Position numbers and translations under genes: made by a program. A model generated the notes under the pieces. That model was not told the origin of the DNA and did no database searches. It saw nothing but the letters and a program-made list of their open reading frames with translations. Positions 1 through 13,203 of a stretch of 64,000 nucleotides of DNA are shown here, piece by piece (position 1 is the first letter of the stretch; every line of letters begins with the position of its first letter). The stretch lies in NCBI GenBank assembly GCA_950295325.1, contig OX485805.1:21439501-21503500 (forward strand), in the 5' to 3' direction. Origin of the DNA: Polytrichum commune. Its lineage: Eukaryota; Streptophyta; Polytrichopsida; Polytrichales; Polytrichaceae.

Positions 1-2390
1 CCAAGGAACTCATGGGGAGGCTAGGAAAGATGGGCCTCATCCAAACCACGTTTAGGGGATGTTGGTGAGATACAAGGATGTATTCACCAATGTGTTGTTC
101 AAAAAATTACCGCCAAAGAATGGTAAGCAATTTTGCTCAACGAGAGGTTGAGTTCTTGCGGTATGTGATGATAAACAAAGTTGGTGGACGGACATGAGGA
201 AGATTAAGGAAATTCAAGAAGGGAAGTGGCCCTTGACTTAAAATGGAATTAGGTCATTGCTTGGCCTAGCCAACTACTATCACTGCTTCGTTCGAGACTT
301 CTCTAAGGTTGCAAGGACCTTGTCCGACTTGTTGGGAGAAATGCTTATCCCAAGAGTGGGATGAGCCTTGTCACCAAGCCTTTGGGGAGCTTAAGAACAA
401 GTTGTCTTTGCCGCCCGTGCTCAAGTTCGCGGAGTATGACAAATCCATTGAGGTGCATATGTGGGCAAATGACTTTGCCATTGGCGGATTGTTGATGTAA
501 GATGGATGGCCATTACATATGGGAGCATGAAGCTCGATGGTTGTCAAAGGAGACGGCCAACTAATGAGAAAAAACTTCTTTGCCGTCGTGCATTACTTGA
601 AGATACGGCAACACTATTTGTGATTGCACAAAACCAAGTAGTACACGGGCAATGTGTCCTTGAAATATTTTGAGACACAAGCACAAGTGAGCACCAAGTC
701 ATTATGGTAGCATGATAGTTTGGCGCTTATGAAAGTGGATTTGATCCACAAACCGGACTGTGGCAATTTTGTCCGGTGAGCTAAGTAGACGCGAAGAGTT
801 CCAAGTAATGAGAACAATCGAAACCTTGTGGCTAAGGTTTATCGTTGAAGGAAACTTGTGATACAAGATACGGGAGGGATACATTAACTACCCCAAAGCA
901 CAAAGGCTTCTAGATGAGCTTTGCAAGAGCAAGGCGCTCAAAGAGGTTAAGTTGGTGGACGGATTGCTCAAATATAAGCAAAGTGGTGTGTATGTTCCAC
1001 AAGGCTAGTTTAGTTGAGGCTACCGGTTTTGAAAAAAAGAATATGATAGTCCCATTGCCGGCCATAGAGGAGAAAGAAAAAAACCACCATAGAATGGTGT
1101 CAAGGAGGTATCATTGGCGGTGCATAAAGGAGGATATAGCCCACTTTGTGAAGGCTTGGATGAAGTGCCAAGTGAACCAAGCCTCTTACCAAAAGCAAGG
1201 CGGCCTCTTGCAACCGTTGCCTATCCTGCTAAGGCCATGACATAGTGTGTGCATGGATTTGATCACAAGTTTGCTGGAGTCACAAGGGTATGATGCCATC
1301 TTGTTGATGATAGAGCGGTTTTCCAAGTTGGCACACATGGTGCTGATTGTGGAAACCACAACCATGTTGGACACCGCATAGCCTTTTCTCAAAGGATGGT
1401 TGAGGCACCACGGGTTGCCAAAAGTGATTGTGTTGGATCGAGATTCAAAGTTCACAAGTGCATTTTGGAGGCACTTCTCTAGGGAGGTTGGAACAAAACT
1501 AAGGTTTAGCACGGCCTTTCATTCCCAAACGGATGGGAAAATGGAGCGTGTGAATGGAGCCTTGAAGCAATACTTGAGGAACTTGGTGGGGACGGACTAA
1601 GGATATTGAGCGGACTATGTGAGTTGAGCAAAGTTTAGTTGCAATGTAGCCACACATTTGGCGACCAAGGGGTCGTCTTTTGTGGTGGATTATGGAGTGG
1701 ATGCGCTCCAACTTATTAACCTAGCTCTCGAGGGGGCACATTCAACACTACATTTCAACCAAGATGGTGAGGACTTGGCCAAAAAGTATGAACAAGTCTT
1801 GGAAATGACCAAGTTGTTGGTGGAGAAAGCCCAAAAGTGCTATGAAGAGCAAATCAATGCCGGAAGAAGCAAAGTGGAGTATGAGGTGGGCTGAAAGGTG
1901 TTGTTGATTATGAACAACTTCACCTTGCCCGAAGGCCCCACTCCAAAGTTCATGTCAAAAAATTGAAGCTCGGTATCCCATCGTGGAATGAGTGTTCAAG
2001 AACATGTAGAAGTTGGAGTTACCGCCCGAGATCAAAGTGCATTCGACATTCCATGTCTCATTACTAAAGCCATGATTTAATTAAGGAAGACAACTTGTGA
2101 CCTGATCGCAAGCAAGTGATTAGGCCACCTCCCAACATTGTAAGAGGTCATTTGAAATATGAGGTAGAGGGAATTCTCAAATGTAGGAAGCCCAAGTGAA
2201 CAAAAAAATACAAAGAAGTATCTGGTGAAATGACAAGGATACTATGAGAAAGAAGCCTCTTGGGTAGCGGCAGAGACATGGTGAACACCAAGGAATTGAT
2301 GAAGCACTTTGAAAAAACTAGGGCCTCTCGGTCCACGAGATGAAGTATTTAGGAAGTTGTACGGGTATACTGAACTCAATAAGTTAATTT
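1..2390 (+). mobile_element. Ty3/gypsy chromovirus-type retrotransposon remnant (pol region, 5' end off window)
   Basis: Pieces of a Ty3/gypsy polyprotein lie in the expected order but in shifting frames. Near 240-300 is the end of reverse transcriptase (LLGLANYYHCFVRDFSKVAR), at 310-500 the RNase H start, at 1080-1200 the zinc-binding region of integrase, at 1400-1600 the integrase core, and around 2130-2330 a weak chromodomain-like stretch (EGILKCRKPK, then KEASWVAAETW). RT-RNaseH-IN order plus a C-terminal chromodomain indicates the chromovirus branch. Many stops and frameshifts make it inactive. No LTR could be defined: the 5' end lies outside the window, and the 3' end may pass into the repeat that starts near 2411. 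Confidence 0.8.
1081..1890 (+). pseudogene. Ty3/gypsy integrase, broken
   Basis: This is the integrase portion of the Ty3/gypsy remnant, which in a live element joins the DNA copy to the host chromosome. The N-terminal part ends in a degenerate zinc-binding segment (YHWRCIKEDIAHFVKAWMKC). The core follows at 1400-1600 with HGLPKVIVLDRDSKF, which carries the second catalytic Asp, and FHSQTDGKMERVNGALKQYL, which holds the catalytic Glu after the conserved SQTDG. A further stretch at 1658-1894 resembles the integrase C-terminal region. Stops near 1240 and 1600 and frame changes between pieces show that it is not translated as a unit. Confidence 0.75.
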
Positions 2391-2410
2391 GAAAATTTTG
2401 AACATTTTTG

Positions 2411-3755
2411 GATTTGTACTTGGATTCTGCATGTTTATATCTAACCATTTTCCTCTTTTCTTTGTAATGTATTTTTGTATCTTAGCTGCCTTACCAAACG
2501 TCCCAAAGTGTCGTCAATGGCCCATCTGCATCTCCGTCGGGCCCCGACTCCCCTTCCCTTGGTATGAGCGATGTTGCAATGCCTTCATGATTCCAATTTT
2601 CGACCATCGATGCCGCCTATGTTGTCGATTACTCCAAAGACTCTGGGTTTATAAGACGTAGTTGTGGATAGCCCTCTTGCAAAGGTAGCAAAACTCAACT
2701 ATGCTCCATTCCCCTCCACAATGAGAAGCATGTTCGTATTATTGACAATGATGCGTCACCCTCCAAATATTCCATCCCCAAGGGCCGACGATCGACTAGA
2801 CGCCCTTGCATGGATGAATCCCGGATTGATGTCTAGATGTTTACGAACATGCTTATCGTGCTCGTATCTACCCCATCGATGACTCCAAAGCTCAAACCAA
2901 CACTCCCAAGGCCAAGGTGCCCAGCTTTTGGCCTTCTCAAGTTTTTTCTTATTGGTTTTTGTGTATTAGTGTATTTTTGTTTCTTGGGTTTTTCGGACTT
3001 GCATCCATAACTTGTGCCCACTTATACTAACCCACTTCATTTTATACATATGTGATCGTTGTTTCAGACCCCACTGTACTCGAATGTGGGTTGTCCATCC
3101 TCGACTTCGTCATTGGATAGGTGAACCCTGAAGACCGCTTCTTGTGAGTTGGATCATTGTTTGGCCCTTTGGAAGAGTGCAAGACATTCGGTTTCTCAAA
3201 CGCCTTCATATTCCACTTACAATACCACATCCCACAATTCGGTAGCGGGTTAGCAAGTATGAATGAGCGGCACATATTTCAGACCAGTGAACAAACATGG
3301 TTATAACCGCGGGTCCGAGATCTTCAAAGCCATGGAGGCCATTAAAGCAAAGGAAAAAGAAATGGCCTCAAAGGCTATCGCAAAAATAAAAGTAGTGTGT
3401 TGTATTGACGATCCAAATGTATAGGTAATATTAATATACATTTACTTGTTGAATGTACTGCTTGGTGATTGATTATATTTCAAGGACTTTGGCCTAATAT
3501 TAATAATTCCACTTGTATTTTGTATTTCAACCCTATACAATAAATATAATACCAATTTTGTATATGCAAATATTTTCATATATCCATTTTCTTATTTGAG
3601 TGTGTGTAGTTCCATGCATTTGAGTCTCATAATTGTATCCATAATTGGGAACATAGCATATTCGCAGTGTTTTTCTTCCTAGAAATGTGAAAGCCACGTC
3701 CTTAAATAGTCTCAAAATCATAAAAAGTCTCCGATTACTGAATATAGTGTTTTTA
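2411..3755 (+). repeat. Arm A of a long inverted repeat pair (partner 61790-63898)
   Basis: This about 1.35-kb segment matches the reverse complement of 61790-63898 over its whole length once an 809-bp insertion in the partner is removed. Shared landmarks are a stretch translating as AKVAKLNYAP, a segment reading GSEIFKAMEAIKAKEKE followed by AIAKIKVV, and a non-coding tail at 3590-3750. Protein similarity survives better than frame, so it probably derives from a coding repeat whose function I do not recognise. Stops break every frame. It follows the chromovirus remnant directly and could be part of the same element or a separate one. Confidence 0.75.
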
Positions 3756-4760
3756 GTGTTTTAAGAATACAAGATTCTACATGTATTTAGAGGTTTAAAT
3801 TTTTATTTAGAATATTATATTATATCAAGGATAGAATTATAATATACTTGTAAGTGACATTGATGTTTAGAACACTTAATTTGTCATTGCATCCAGGGGC
3901 ATTCAAGTTGTCTACTTTAACCTAAATCTTCAATAGCAATTAGATAATCAACATATTTGAGAAGCGCACTTGAAGCATAATTATTGACTTGGATATCAAA
4001 CATAAATATGAGGCGTTGAAGGCTTAAGAAGAATTTCATTTGTTTATTTGATGTCAATACTCAAAATATTCATTGTGACATGGTTTACACCAAGGCATTT
4101 GTAAATTCAGCACAATTTCAAAACTACTTACAAGTCTACACATTTGGGGCTAATATTACATTATCATCATGCATCACACAAAAGGCTTAGGGTGGAAACA
4201 CAATGAAAGTGACTGTGTGTTCATAAACATAATACCCACTCCATGGCAATCTAGCCCAAAGCCATAATGCTTTGTCACTTATATATTGCGTATCGTTGCC
4301 CTTGCTTTGTAAACCCTAAACCCAAAAACCAAAAACACTAGTCTTGACAAAGTGGAATTGAAACCCAAGGTGTTGGCAAAAAATAGTGCATGATTGCAAA
4401 ATCAGGAAGACGATCAATTTTGAACGCTAGGATTTTCCATCCTTTTTGGGCATATGATGTTGCAATTTCGATCCAAATATCATGAAGCATGCGTGCAAAA
4501 CTAATCCTACTCAACATAAATAACTAGAATTTAAGTATATTTGGATTTATGCATGATTTTTGGACAATTCAACCACTAATATGATGTACGATAGATAGCA
4601 AACTACACAAATATAGTGTTGGCAAACATGGAGTACAAACATTCAAAGTTGTGGTTGTTTAGTTGTTTCTTTTGCTATTGTCCTTTGATGTTTTTGTCCC
4701 ACAAGTGCATATTCCTCTTTTTTTTTTGGACAAGTGAACATTTAACTAGATGTTTAACGT
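3756..4760. other. Gene-free AT-rich spacer
   Basis: No coding pattern is visible. It holds short A/T runs and, at about 4310-4340, a brief stretch with AAACCCTAAACCC-like wording that is too short to be an interstitial telomere array. Confidence 0.6.
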
Positions 4761-4813
4761 CTATTTGATATCTATTAAATAGTTAGAATTGAATAATTTT
4801 GCAGATATAACAT

Positions 4814-7007
4814 ATGACTTCTCGAAATAACAAAACCCTTGGAAGAGCTCAACAACTCAATTTGAATGAGATGTATAATGATAGAGTTTCGTCTCAACCT
4901 TCAATTCAGTCATTTCAACAAACTTTGGGGGTTGAATTATCTAAGTTTTTTCCTCACAACATGAATATAGTGAAAGCAGAATTCAATCAAGTGAAGATAT
5001 TGGGAATGATGTAATTGGGGAACTTGCTTATGCTATTCCCAATCAACAAAGGTATAGAAGAAATTTTAAGGCTTTATGGAAAATAAGTAGGCCATGATTC
5101 TTACATTACACACCAAATCATGGGCCAACAACATCATTTATGAAATTGATTGTTTGCCAAGAAATGCATGTAGATTCTAGGTGGAGGACATGTATAGGTT
5201 GCAAGAATTTACAAAAAATTGTTGTTAAGGTTTATGAAAATAGTGTCGACCACAAAAATTCAGTAGCTCGTTGGAAGGCTATACATTTTCTTCAATGTGT
5301 AAATGCACCTCCAGTGATTCAAGGACTAAATGTCATGGTTGATAAAGAGCAATAAAAAATCATCACTGTGATGAAAGCTTTATATCTTACAATATAGAAT
5401 GATATTTTAATTTTTAGTTATCAAGACACATGTCAAATGTTTTCATCACTACAAATTCCAAATATGCCTATTAATGATGAATATAGCTCACATACTTTGG
5501 GTAATGCATCATTGGAATTTTTATGGGCATTTCAAACATATCAGTGATGGACTTCTAACATATGCATAATCCTCCTCATTTTATTTTTTGATGATAGATG
5601 AAGCTACCGATCGAACTCTTGAATAATATTTAATTGTTTATATTGTTTATTTATCAAATAATGAGAGAGGATCTCATATACTGAGTATTATTGAGCTTTT
5701 GGCTCTTCAAGATGGTACAACAAGATCTTTATATGAGGTTGTCACTAGATTATTGGAGAAAATGCATTGGATGTCTTTGCACCAAGTAGCTTTAGCCACT
5801 GATGGGGTTCTTAGTATGACGGGACCCTGTACAGGACTAGCGGCTATAATGGGTGTAGAGATTCCAACTCTCTCAAATGTGCATTGTATTGCGTATCGTG
5901 AAGCTTTAGCTATAAGAAATGCACCTAGAGCTTTTCCAGAGTTTCAAATGTTGGATCGTTTTGCCAAAAAAAATTATGAGTGGGTGGGTTGTAGTACAAA
6001 TCAACGCAACGAGCTGAAATGATTGTTGAGGGTTGTATTTGAAGAAGACTAAGTAGTGGTTTTACAAACTCATGCAATACGGTGGATTTCTTGAGGTAAT
6101 ATTATGACCCATTATTGACATTATTTAGAGATGAAGAGCCGCATTGGTATGAAATCATGTGCTCTTCTAAATTCCATTTTTATTTGAATATGCTTGTAAA
6201 TGTTTTGCAAGAGTTGAATAAACTGAATGTCAAATTTTAAAATGATATGTTTGATATCACAACTATGAGTGCAACCATCGATATCACTATCAGTGTTTTA
6301 TCCATGAATGGACCTACGTTTGGTCGTACAAGCAAGAACTTAAGAAAATTCTTGAGGGAATTTGCATGAATGTTCAGTTAAGTTATGTAAACAATACATG
6401 AGATCATATTATTCATGCATTGGCAATTGATGGACCCCATGAACTACAACAATGCCATTTATTGGGTGCATCTTGTGCAAAGAGTTGTTCATGCTTTGAA
6501 TGATCGTTTCCTAGACCTTCCAATATTTAATTCAACCAATTTTTTAGCCCTTGTAATTATCCAAACGATGATAGAAACCAAATCACAAATACCGAATTGT
6601 GGCTCGAAAGGATATTGTTGAAGTTTCAATACACTAAAGAAGAAAATGACATGTGTAAGGGAGAACTCTTGAAATTTACGGAAACACTTTGACGTGAGTA
6701 TGAGAACAAAATGATATTTGAGGCTTGGGGCATATATGGTAGCAATTTGGAATGGCACACAAATTGGCGTAAACTTATGCAAAGTTGGCAGAATGTTATA
6801 TTCATTTCATCAAGCATAGTTATTTGTGAGCGAAGAATTTCCAAACAAAATGCAATCAAAAGCCACTTGTGCAATAGGTTAAACTTGAAGACCCTTGATG
6901 CTCTTATGCGGATCTCTCTTTGTGGGTTCGAAGTGGATGCAATGGATTGTACCATCTTCAACATTTGGAGAAACATGCGAGACCAAAGGATACTTACGCT
7001 CGATTGA
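4814..7007 (+). pseudogene. hAT-superfamily transposase, decayed
   Basis: Fragments of a cut-and-paste hAT transposase are spread over about 2.2 kb. At 5699-6022 a segment reads ATDGVLSMTG, then VHCIAYREALA, matching the catalytic-core block that other hATs show as DGA..M.G followed by HC.AH...LA. At 6711-7007 the C-terminal dimerisation block is clear: ICERRISKQNAIKSHLCNRL followed by TLDALMRISL. The first segment (4814-5014) is a plausible N-terminus. Stops near 5012, 5353 and 6020 and frame changes show that it is dead. Terminal inverted repeats were not identified. The closest architecture I know is the ZNF862/KIAA1586-like group of hATs. Confidence 0.75.
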
Positions 7008-7278
7008 TATATTTTTGTTGTTACAAATCAAGATTGAATTTTGATTATTCAAAATATTAGCTTTTCTAAAATTTTGTGTAAACCAAAATTGAGATGACAT
7101 TTTAGAATAAAATGAATATGCAAATTGACATTCATTTTTGTTTCTGACAATGTCAGGTGACACTTTGGATTTGAAGTTGAACGTCAAATGAGATTTGTCA
7201 TACATACGCACTGGTCGGTGGGCATGCCTAGACACTGACGCCAAAGCTCAAATCCGTGCGTAGTGGTGGACGGTTGAG

Positions 7279-9916
7279 ATGTTTCTGCCCTCTGTCCCTG
7301 GCTGGCATTTATGCTTCAAGCAGGGACTTGGCCAGGGACTTGGAATTCCGCACGTCACGATGAGTACTGAAAATTTTGATGATAGCCTTGCGAGTGCTGC
7401 TACTGCTGGCATTCCATTTCTTAGCTGCAGCGATTGCCGATTCAAGAATGTGTGCTTCGACATCGGCGGGGTGCTGCTTGTGCCGAACCTGGACATTGTA
7501 GGCTCGCCATTGTCACCCGCTCGGTTTAAACGAATGCTTTGAAGCCATGCGTGGCTCGAGTACCACGAGGGCAGGCTCTCGTGGAACGAAACCCGGCGTC
7601 GGCTGGCCCTCGAGATGAAGCAATTACAAGATCATCATTGTAACGAAGCCTCAGTGCAAGCGATTCTTGACGGTGCCCGAGCTTCCCTGCAGCCGGTGAC
7701 GGAGTTCGTGCGGCTTGTCAACGCATTACACGCGACGGGCAAGCTGAAGCTGTTCTGCATGACGAACGCCGCGAAGGAGGATCATGATGACATCCTCGCA
7801 CGGTTTCCGGACGTGTTTCGAAAGTTCGACCGGATCTTCTACTCGGCCGCCGTGGGCCTCCGGAAACCCAACTTCGGGTTCTTTGAGCACGCATTGCGCG
7901 AGATGGAGTGCGAGGCGTCGGAAACGGTGTTTGTGGATGACACGATCCAGAACGTGGTGGTGGCCGAGTCGTTACGGTTCACCGGTGTTCTCGTGCGCTC
8001 TCATGATGAAGAAGGCTTGAAATAGGCCGTTAATCTCGTGGTGTATCATCTTCGAAGCGTTGAGGAGAAGTGGGCGGCAGCCGCGGGATACTTGTCGGGT
8101 TTGCAAGGTTTAGGACCTGTGGTGGAGAAATGCCCCTCGCTTACTTCAGACGGCCTTCGAGTGCCGGTCCATTTTGACCACTTTCTGGTCGCGGAGCTTT
8201 TGGGGGACCCGGCCTTCCTTCCCATGCACAAAGCGCCTGTGTCCGGGACGCTCAACCATTTCCCTCCCATGGAACGACTGAATCAGAGAGACCCAAATAC
8301 CAATGCTGTGACGCATAAAAGCCTCCCCGACGACCTCGACGTCACCTCCATCGGATTGTCTGTTTTGCACAAATTCTCCAAAGTGGACATGGAGACAATC
8401 GATGCTGTCTTGGACAAAATGGTAGACACACAGAACGGCGACGGTATTTTCCAGGTCAGACGCATTATTAACTCTTTGATGCAACTTCATGAATTCCCTG
8501 TTCACGATTCATGCCGAGGTACCTCCAATTTGAGTTTATGAAGACATGATGGATTGTATAATCTTTGCAGATCTGATCATTAATTAATTATGTCAGGATC
8601 GGTTGGCTGCGTACGTGCACAGCATTGTGATTCACTATTGTCTCATGATCCACTGCAACTATTGTCCCAAGCAATGTAGGCAAATGAATGGGAGAGTCAG
8701 TCATGAGAAGTCAGAGCATTTCCTTTTGAGAAGAAGTGTGGTAAACTGTGATCGGCCTATGTCCAAGTCAAAAATTTAAGGTCCACGTGAACATGCTATC
8801 AGCTACCCACTTCCTACTATGGAATGAGATACCATGGTGATATTGGTTGCAACTTAATGGATCTTTGTGGCAGGTGGGTAACCGATCTTGTCTATAAGGA
8901 TAATAGCCTAGCTTGCCTCGTACCTATGCACATCATGAGCCATTTCCAATTAGATATTTTGGGTAACATCAGTCAACATCCAAGTGTTTTCAAGTCCAAC
9001 CGGTTGCATGTTGATATCTTTTGGTTTTCCTTTATTAATTTAGAGTATACTCTATAGATTCCTCTAAAATAGTTGTCAATTTGCCTTAGTCTTGAACCTG
9101 AACCGGTCATTTCTCAAACTCAACCGGTTCATCAGTGACTAGCGGTCGGATCTCTCCTAGTTCGTAGTTCCCAGTAATCAACAACACACATATTTAACAG
9201 AACTAATCTATGTGGCAATTTAATATCACGGCAGTCTTGGAGACCCGTAATATCAAGCACCTGTTAGCAATCTGAATCTGCCCCGTCCATTATTATCAGT
9301 ACGTACCATGCTCGAGTGACCAAAATTACAATGCTGTTTTTGTTGAACCAACATCATACGTATAATTTAATTCTGCTTCTTATGATCTGCCAGACTTACT
9401 TTGACTCAACGCGGCCAAGGGTAGATGCGGTCTGTGTAGCCAATATCTGCTACCTGTTCCGCTTAGCCGGCCGAGTGGTAGATGTGAAGAAAAGCGAAGA
9501 GTTTCTCTACAATGTGCTGAAGAGCGAGGCCTATTTACGGGGCAGTCTGTACTATCCGCTGCCGGAAACGTTTCTGTGTCAGCTAGCTCGCCTCACGCAC
9601 AAATTCAAGGAGCACTTTGAGAGCATGGGCATGGCCAAGTTGTTGGCGGAGAAAGTGGGCAAGCGCGTGGGACTGCCAGGGACTGCTTTGGCTCTCGCAA
9701 TGAGACTGCTTGCTTGCGACATGTGTGGGGTGAAGAACGTCATCGACCGACAGCAATTGGCACGTCTGCAACCGACTGCAAAATGTGGATGGATTGTGGG
9801 ACGTCTGCCCCTTCTACTCTTACAATGACCCTACAAGTTGGTGGGGGAACGAGATGACGACGACGGCGTATGCTGCTGCTGTGCTCCAAGAATGCCATTT
9901 GGAAACTAAAAATCAG
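7279..9916 (+). pseudogene. HAD-like domain fused to class II terpene cyclase beta-domain, disrupted
   Basis: Exon 1 (about 7279-8454; ATG at 7279 or, more likely, 7360) and exon 2 (9394 to about 9916) join in phase 0 across a GT-AG intron. The first part carries the four HAD motifs: FDIGGVLL (Asp codon 7459), FCMTN, LRKPNFGFF and VFVDDT. The second part carries DDLDVTS at 8329-8349, a variant of the class II DxDTT acid motif, and NGDGIFQ/TYFDSTRPRVD, typical of the beta-domain. This architecture is known from fungal and bacterial drimane-type cyclases, which protonate farnesyl diphosphate and can remove phosphate. Lesions: TGA at 7540-7542, TAG at 8023-8025, and a 10-bp tandem duplication at 9763-9782 that shifts the frame before LWDVCPFYSYND. 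The GC level is above the surroundings. The 3' end is uncertain, and plant occurrence of the family is not known to me. Confidence 0.72.
8930..9165 (+). mobile_element. Degraded CAATG-type hAT MITE inside the terpene cyclase intron
   Basis: This stretch aligns by eye with the well-defined MITE at 33029-33252. Shared wording includes GTTTTCAAGTCCAACCGGTT, CATGTTGATATCTTTTGGTTTT, TTTCTCAAACTCAACCGGTTC and ACTAGCGGTCGG. Both terminal repeats are eroded and no target duplication is visible. It lies inside the 8455-9393 intron. Confidence 0.65.
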
Positions 9917-12900
9917 GTCAATTGAGGACTCTCCTCCTAGATGGAGGCCATCTATGATAATGTCCTTGTTAAATTCGACACTACATGGAGCGACAACCTT
10001 CTCTTCCATAGGTCGAATTTTAGAATCGTGTGGAACAATCAGGCGGTCAATGTTAACTTTAATTTCAATTTCATTAGTAATCAAATATCACATATACTTA
10101 ATTATAAGTATTTGTGATACTCCACATAATTATATGCAACTACATATAATTATATGAATAATGTAAGTGTAATAAAACTGTAATTATTTTGAGTTCAATT
10201 ATATTACATAATTCATATTACATGTAATTAAGTACATGTATTCCTCCTTGGAGTCTTGTGCTTATATAACATGTTTTCTCTTTTTGGGTCTTGTTGACCT
10301 TCTGTGTTTTTTACAATGAAATAAATTTTGCTACATTTTTCTCAACTATAAAAAATAATAGTGAATAAATAGGAGATTGCTCTAGGTCTTGAACACTTCA
10401 CAATTAGCAAGTGTTCAATCTTGTTGTCAATCATTTGCTCCAACGAAAGATGATTAGCTCCTTGTAGTTATTTGTATAAGGAAAGGAGCAGTTGGAAGTT
10501 GTAAGAGAGGGACACCTGTCAACTTGTCAATTTGGGAATTTCTGTAAACTAGGTTAATAATTTTAATAGTGGCATCGAGTTGAATTAAGCTTGAGGTGGG
10601 GCCTTTGAGAACCTGAACAATATGAAGCCTGGAGATTACTTCATATTGAAAAAGTAATCTCCGAGTTGCATATTATGTCATAGTTTTCATGTTGGATAAA
10701 TGAGAGGTACTTTTGTAATCAATGATTTCTTATCATCCATTATTACCGGCTAGAGTTTAGTGGTGTTGTAGGTAAACTTCTCAATGGGGGAGGTGAAATT
10801 GTAGTGAAGTCTTCTATAGGAATTAGCATGTGATATTCTAGATGGTGAGTTCTAATGACTCCAAAAAAGAGGTAAGGGGGGAAATTTTGCATACAAGCAT
10901 ACCTCTACACTCTCATCCCATTCAACATAAAAATTTGACCCCTATAGGTTTGTGGTTGGTTTATCTAAACTAACTAGAATTAGGCTAGTTTGAAGTTTTG
11001 GAGCTAATTATTATGTACATAATTTTTTTTTTAAAACTATTTCAAGGCTTTTATTTTGGATGAATGAAAAATATGATTGTATGCGATAACTCCCTCTCAC
11101 CACTCAATAATAGTATCAAAAACCCGAAATAAATCTTGCAAGGTCATGTTTTGGTGAATTAACCCTTAACCTTTGGGAGACTTGCCCAAGGCTTATTTTT
11201 ACTAGAGCTCCTTCATTCATGATGAGTGAGCTCACCTAGACACCACAAAGCCCAAGCAAGATTAGGTGTTTGCTTAAGCAGAGTGACCACAAAAGGCCCA
11301 CATATCTTATAGATTACCGAACTGTACTTGAGCACGAACTAATGGTCTTAAAAATCAGCTATGGTTTGTACTAATTCAAACCTTGAGGGACCAAAAGGCC
11401 CTCACATGGCTGAAGGGGGGGAGGGGTGCACCATCGTTAATACTAGACATATATGGCAAACTCAAATATAGGGTGACATTTGATTTTGGGAAGTAAAAAC
11501 ACTAAGGATATCTTAGTACCATAGGTTCCACAAAAATATATTGAGTTAAATAAAGAAGATTGAGAGTTTGGTCGCGTATGTCTTTAGTGCATCCTCAGTC
11601 ATGGAGTCACAAATGAGCCTCTACCGTTAGTTTGTTAGATTTTTCATGCCCTATTCTTCCCGAAAGTTCGTAAACATTCTAAATTTTTATGGCTTATTGA
11701 ATAAGTAATAAAGGGCCCTCTATCTCTCAAGTTGTATTTAAGTAAACTTGGACTTATTTTTGAAATCTAGACTTTTTGGTTGCTTTAATTCTATGGGCGG
11801 ATCCATTGATGCATTTCAGATATACCTAAGTTTTCTAGGAGGTGTGTGAAGCCTTGTTGATTGCTTGGATGTTACACTTATTAAAATATGACAATTAAGA
11901 AATTAGATATCTACCTTTTGATGTTAAATCCATATAAATAAATGTTGAGTAGTGAGAATATAATTTTAGAAATTATAATATTTTCATAATCAACTATGCA
12001 TCTCCTTTATATATTCTATTAAAGGATCTTACCACACAATCCTATTGTAGGATCCTATGATAGAATTCACTATGTTATGATTATGGACTTGGACTTAGTC
12101 TAGCTTTACTTGAATATGTTATTCTCACTTGTCAGCTCTTCAAATACACAGAGCCAAAGCAATTTTGAGAGAGGGCCTTTATAATGTAATCAATGGGCAA
12201 AATTAATCTAGGATGTATGTGGGCTGTGGGAAGGATGGGGTATGCAAACTTGCCTTAAAAGGTCAAAAAAACCAATGCTAGATACTTGTTTGTGGCTCCA
12301 TGAGTGGGGATGCTCTTAGATTACACTTGAGGCCTATAACCACAAAATGTAATATCAAATTTTCATGTTATAGCCTTTGGATGAGTTTCAAGGAGCCTCA
12401 CAATTTCATGGTCGTGGCCCTTAGCAGACATTTGGTCTTTTTGCTATGCCAAATGAACTTGTGATAGTTCACAAGAAAATTGGGCAATTTGCCACCTCTA
12501 GGAACATGTGGTAAAGTGGACAAAACCAAGAGAATGGAGCTCCTCTAACTACAATAGTCAATGAAATGATGTAATTTGCTATATACATCTTTATCTCCAA
12601 ATAAGGAAAGTAGATCTTAAATGGACACTTTTAGTTGTGCACCCACTTTTCGTAAGATACAAAATACGAAACCAATGCAAAATAATTAGCAAATCCAAAT
12701 TGTGCTTGGAATTATTTTCCTCATAGTTTCTGGAGCTCAAATGAATATCGTATTCATTATTAAAGCAAATTCCCTCTTTGCCTCCTCCAGAAGTTCTTCA
12801 GCAGAAGTTGCGTCCAAAATGCACACATTCCCACTCGTCCAAGCTTGCATCAGCCATCTTTGATTACAATTCATAGGAAAACTTGGGCTTCATGTCCTTA

Positions 12901-12965
12901 TGCGAGGCCAGGTTGGGTGTTGCAAATTCAACCTTGTGATTTTTCACAAGCACGATCCTCGTCAC
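9917..12965. other. Gene-free AT-rich spacer with dispersed repeat fragments
   Basis: No gene is recognisable. Several stretches (about 10680, 10900, 11050) share wording such as TGGATRAATGAGAGGTAC and a following CCCTCTCACC with places near 31440, 32300 and 32890, so this is a diffuse repeat family. Very AT-rich DNA with short inverted words lies at 10080-10230. Confidence 0.5.
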
Positions 12966-12970
12966 AATTG

Positions 12971-13203
12971 TGTAGAAACCTCAATATACATGCCACGGTC
13001 TTCATTGATTCTGACAGTCAATAGTCACATAGGAGAATCTGTTAGGATATTAGTGTTAGCCGCTCACGCTAAGTGGACATTTAATTAGGAAAAGGTCTTT
13101 GAGGTTAGTTAGTCAAGCTCATGGTCGGGCTCACTTGTATATAATGAACAATTTTTCATTTGGAATATATGCACAGTTCCTATCGTAGGATTGTGATTCT
13201 TCA
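12971..13203 (+). repeat. 5' LTR of the copia element
   Basis: TG...CA ends, 233 bp. It contains GGCTCACTTGTATATAATGA, with a TATA-like word, and is bounded on the left by the target duplication AATTG. Confidence 0.88.

Noticed and set aside
7279-8541. Bacterial or fungal contamination explaining the HAD-cyclase gene
   Set aside because: The coding parts are split by a GT-AG intron that carries a MITE of the family seen elsewhere in this plant window.
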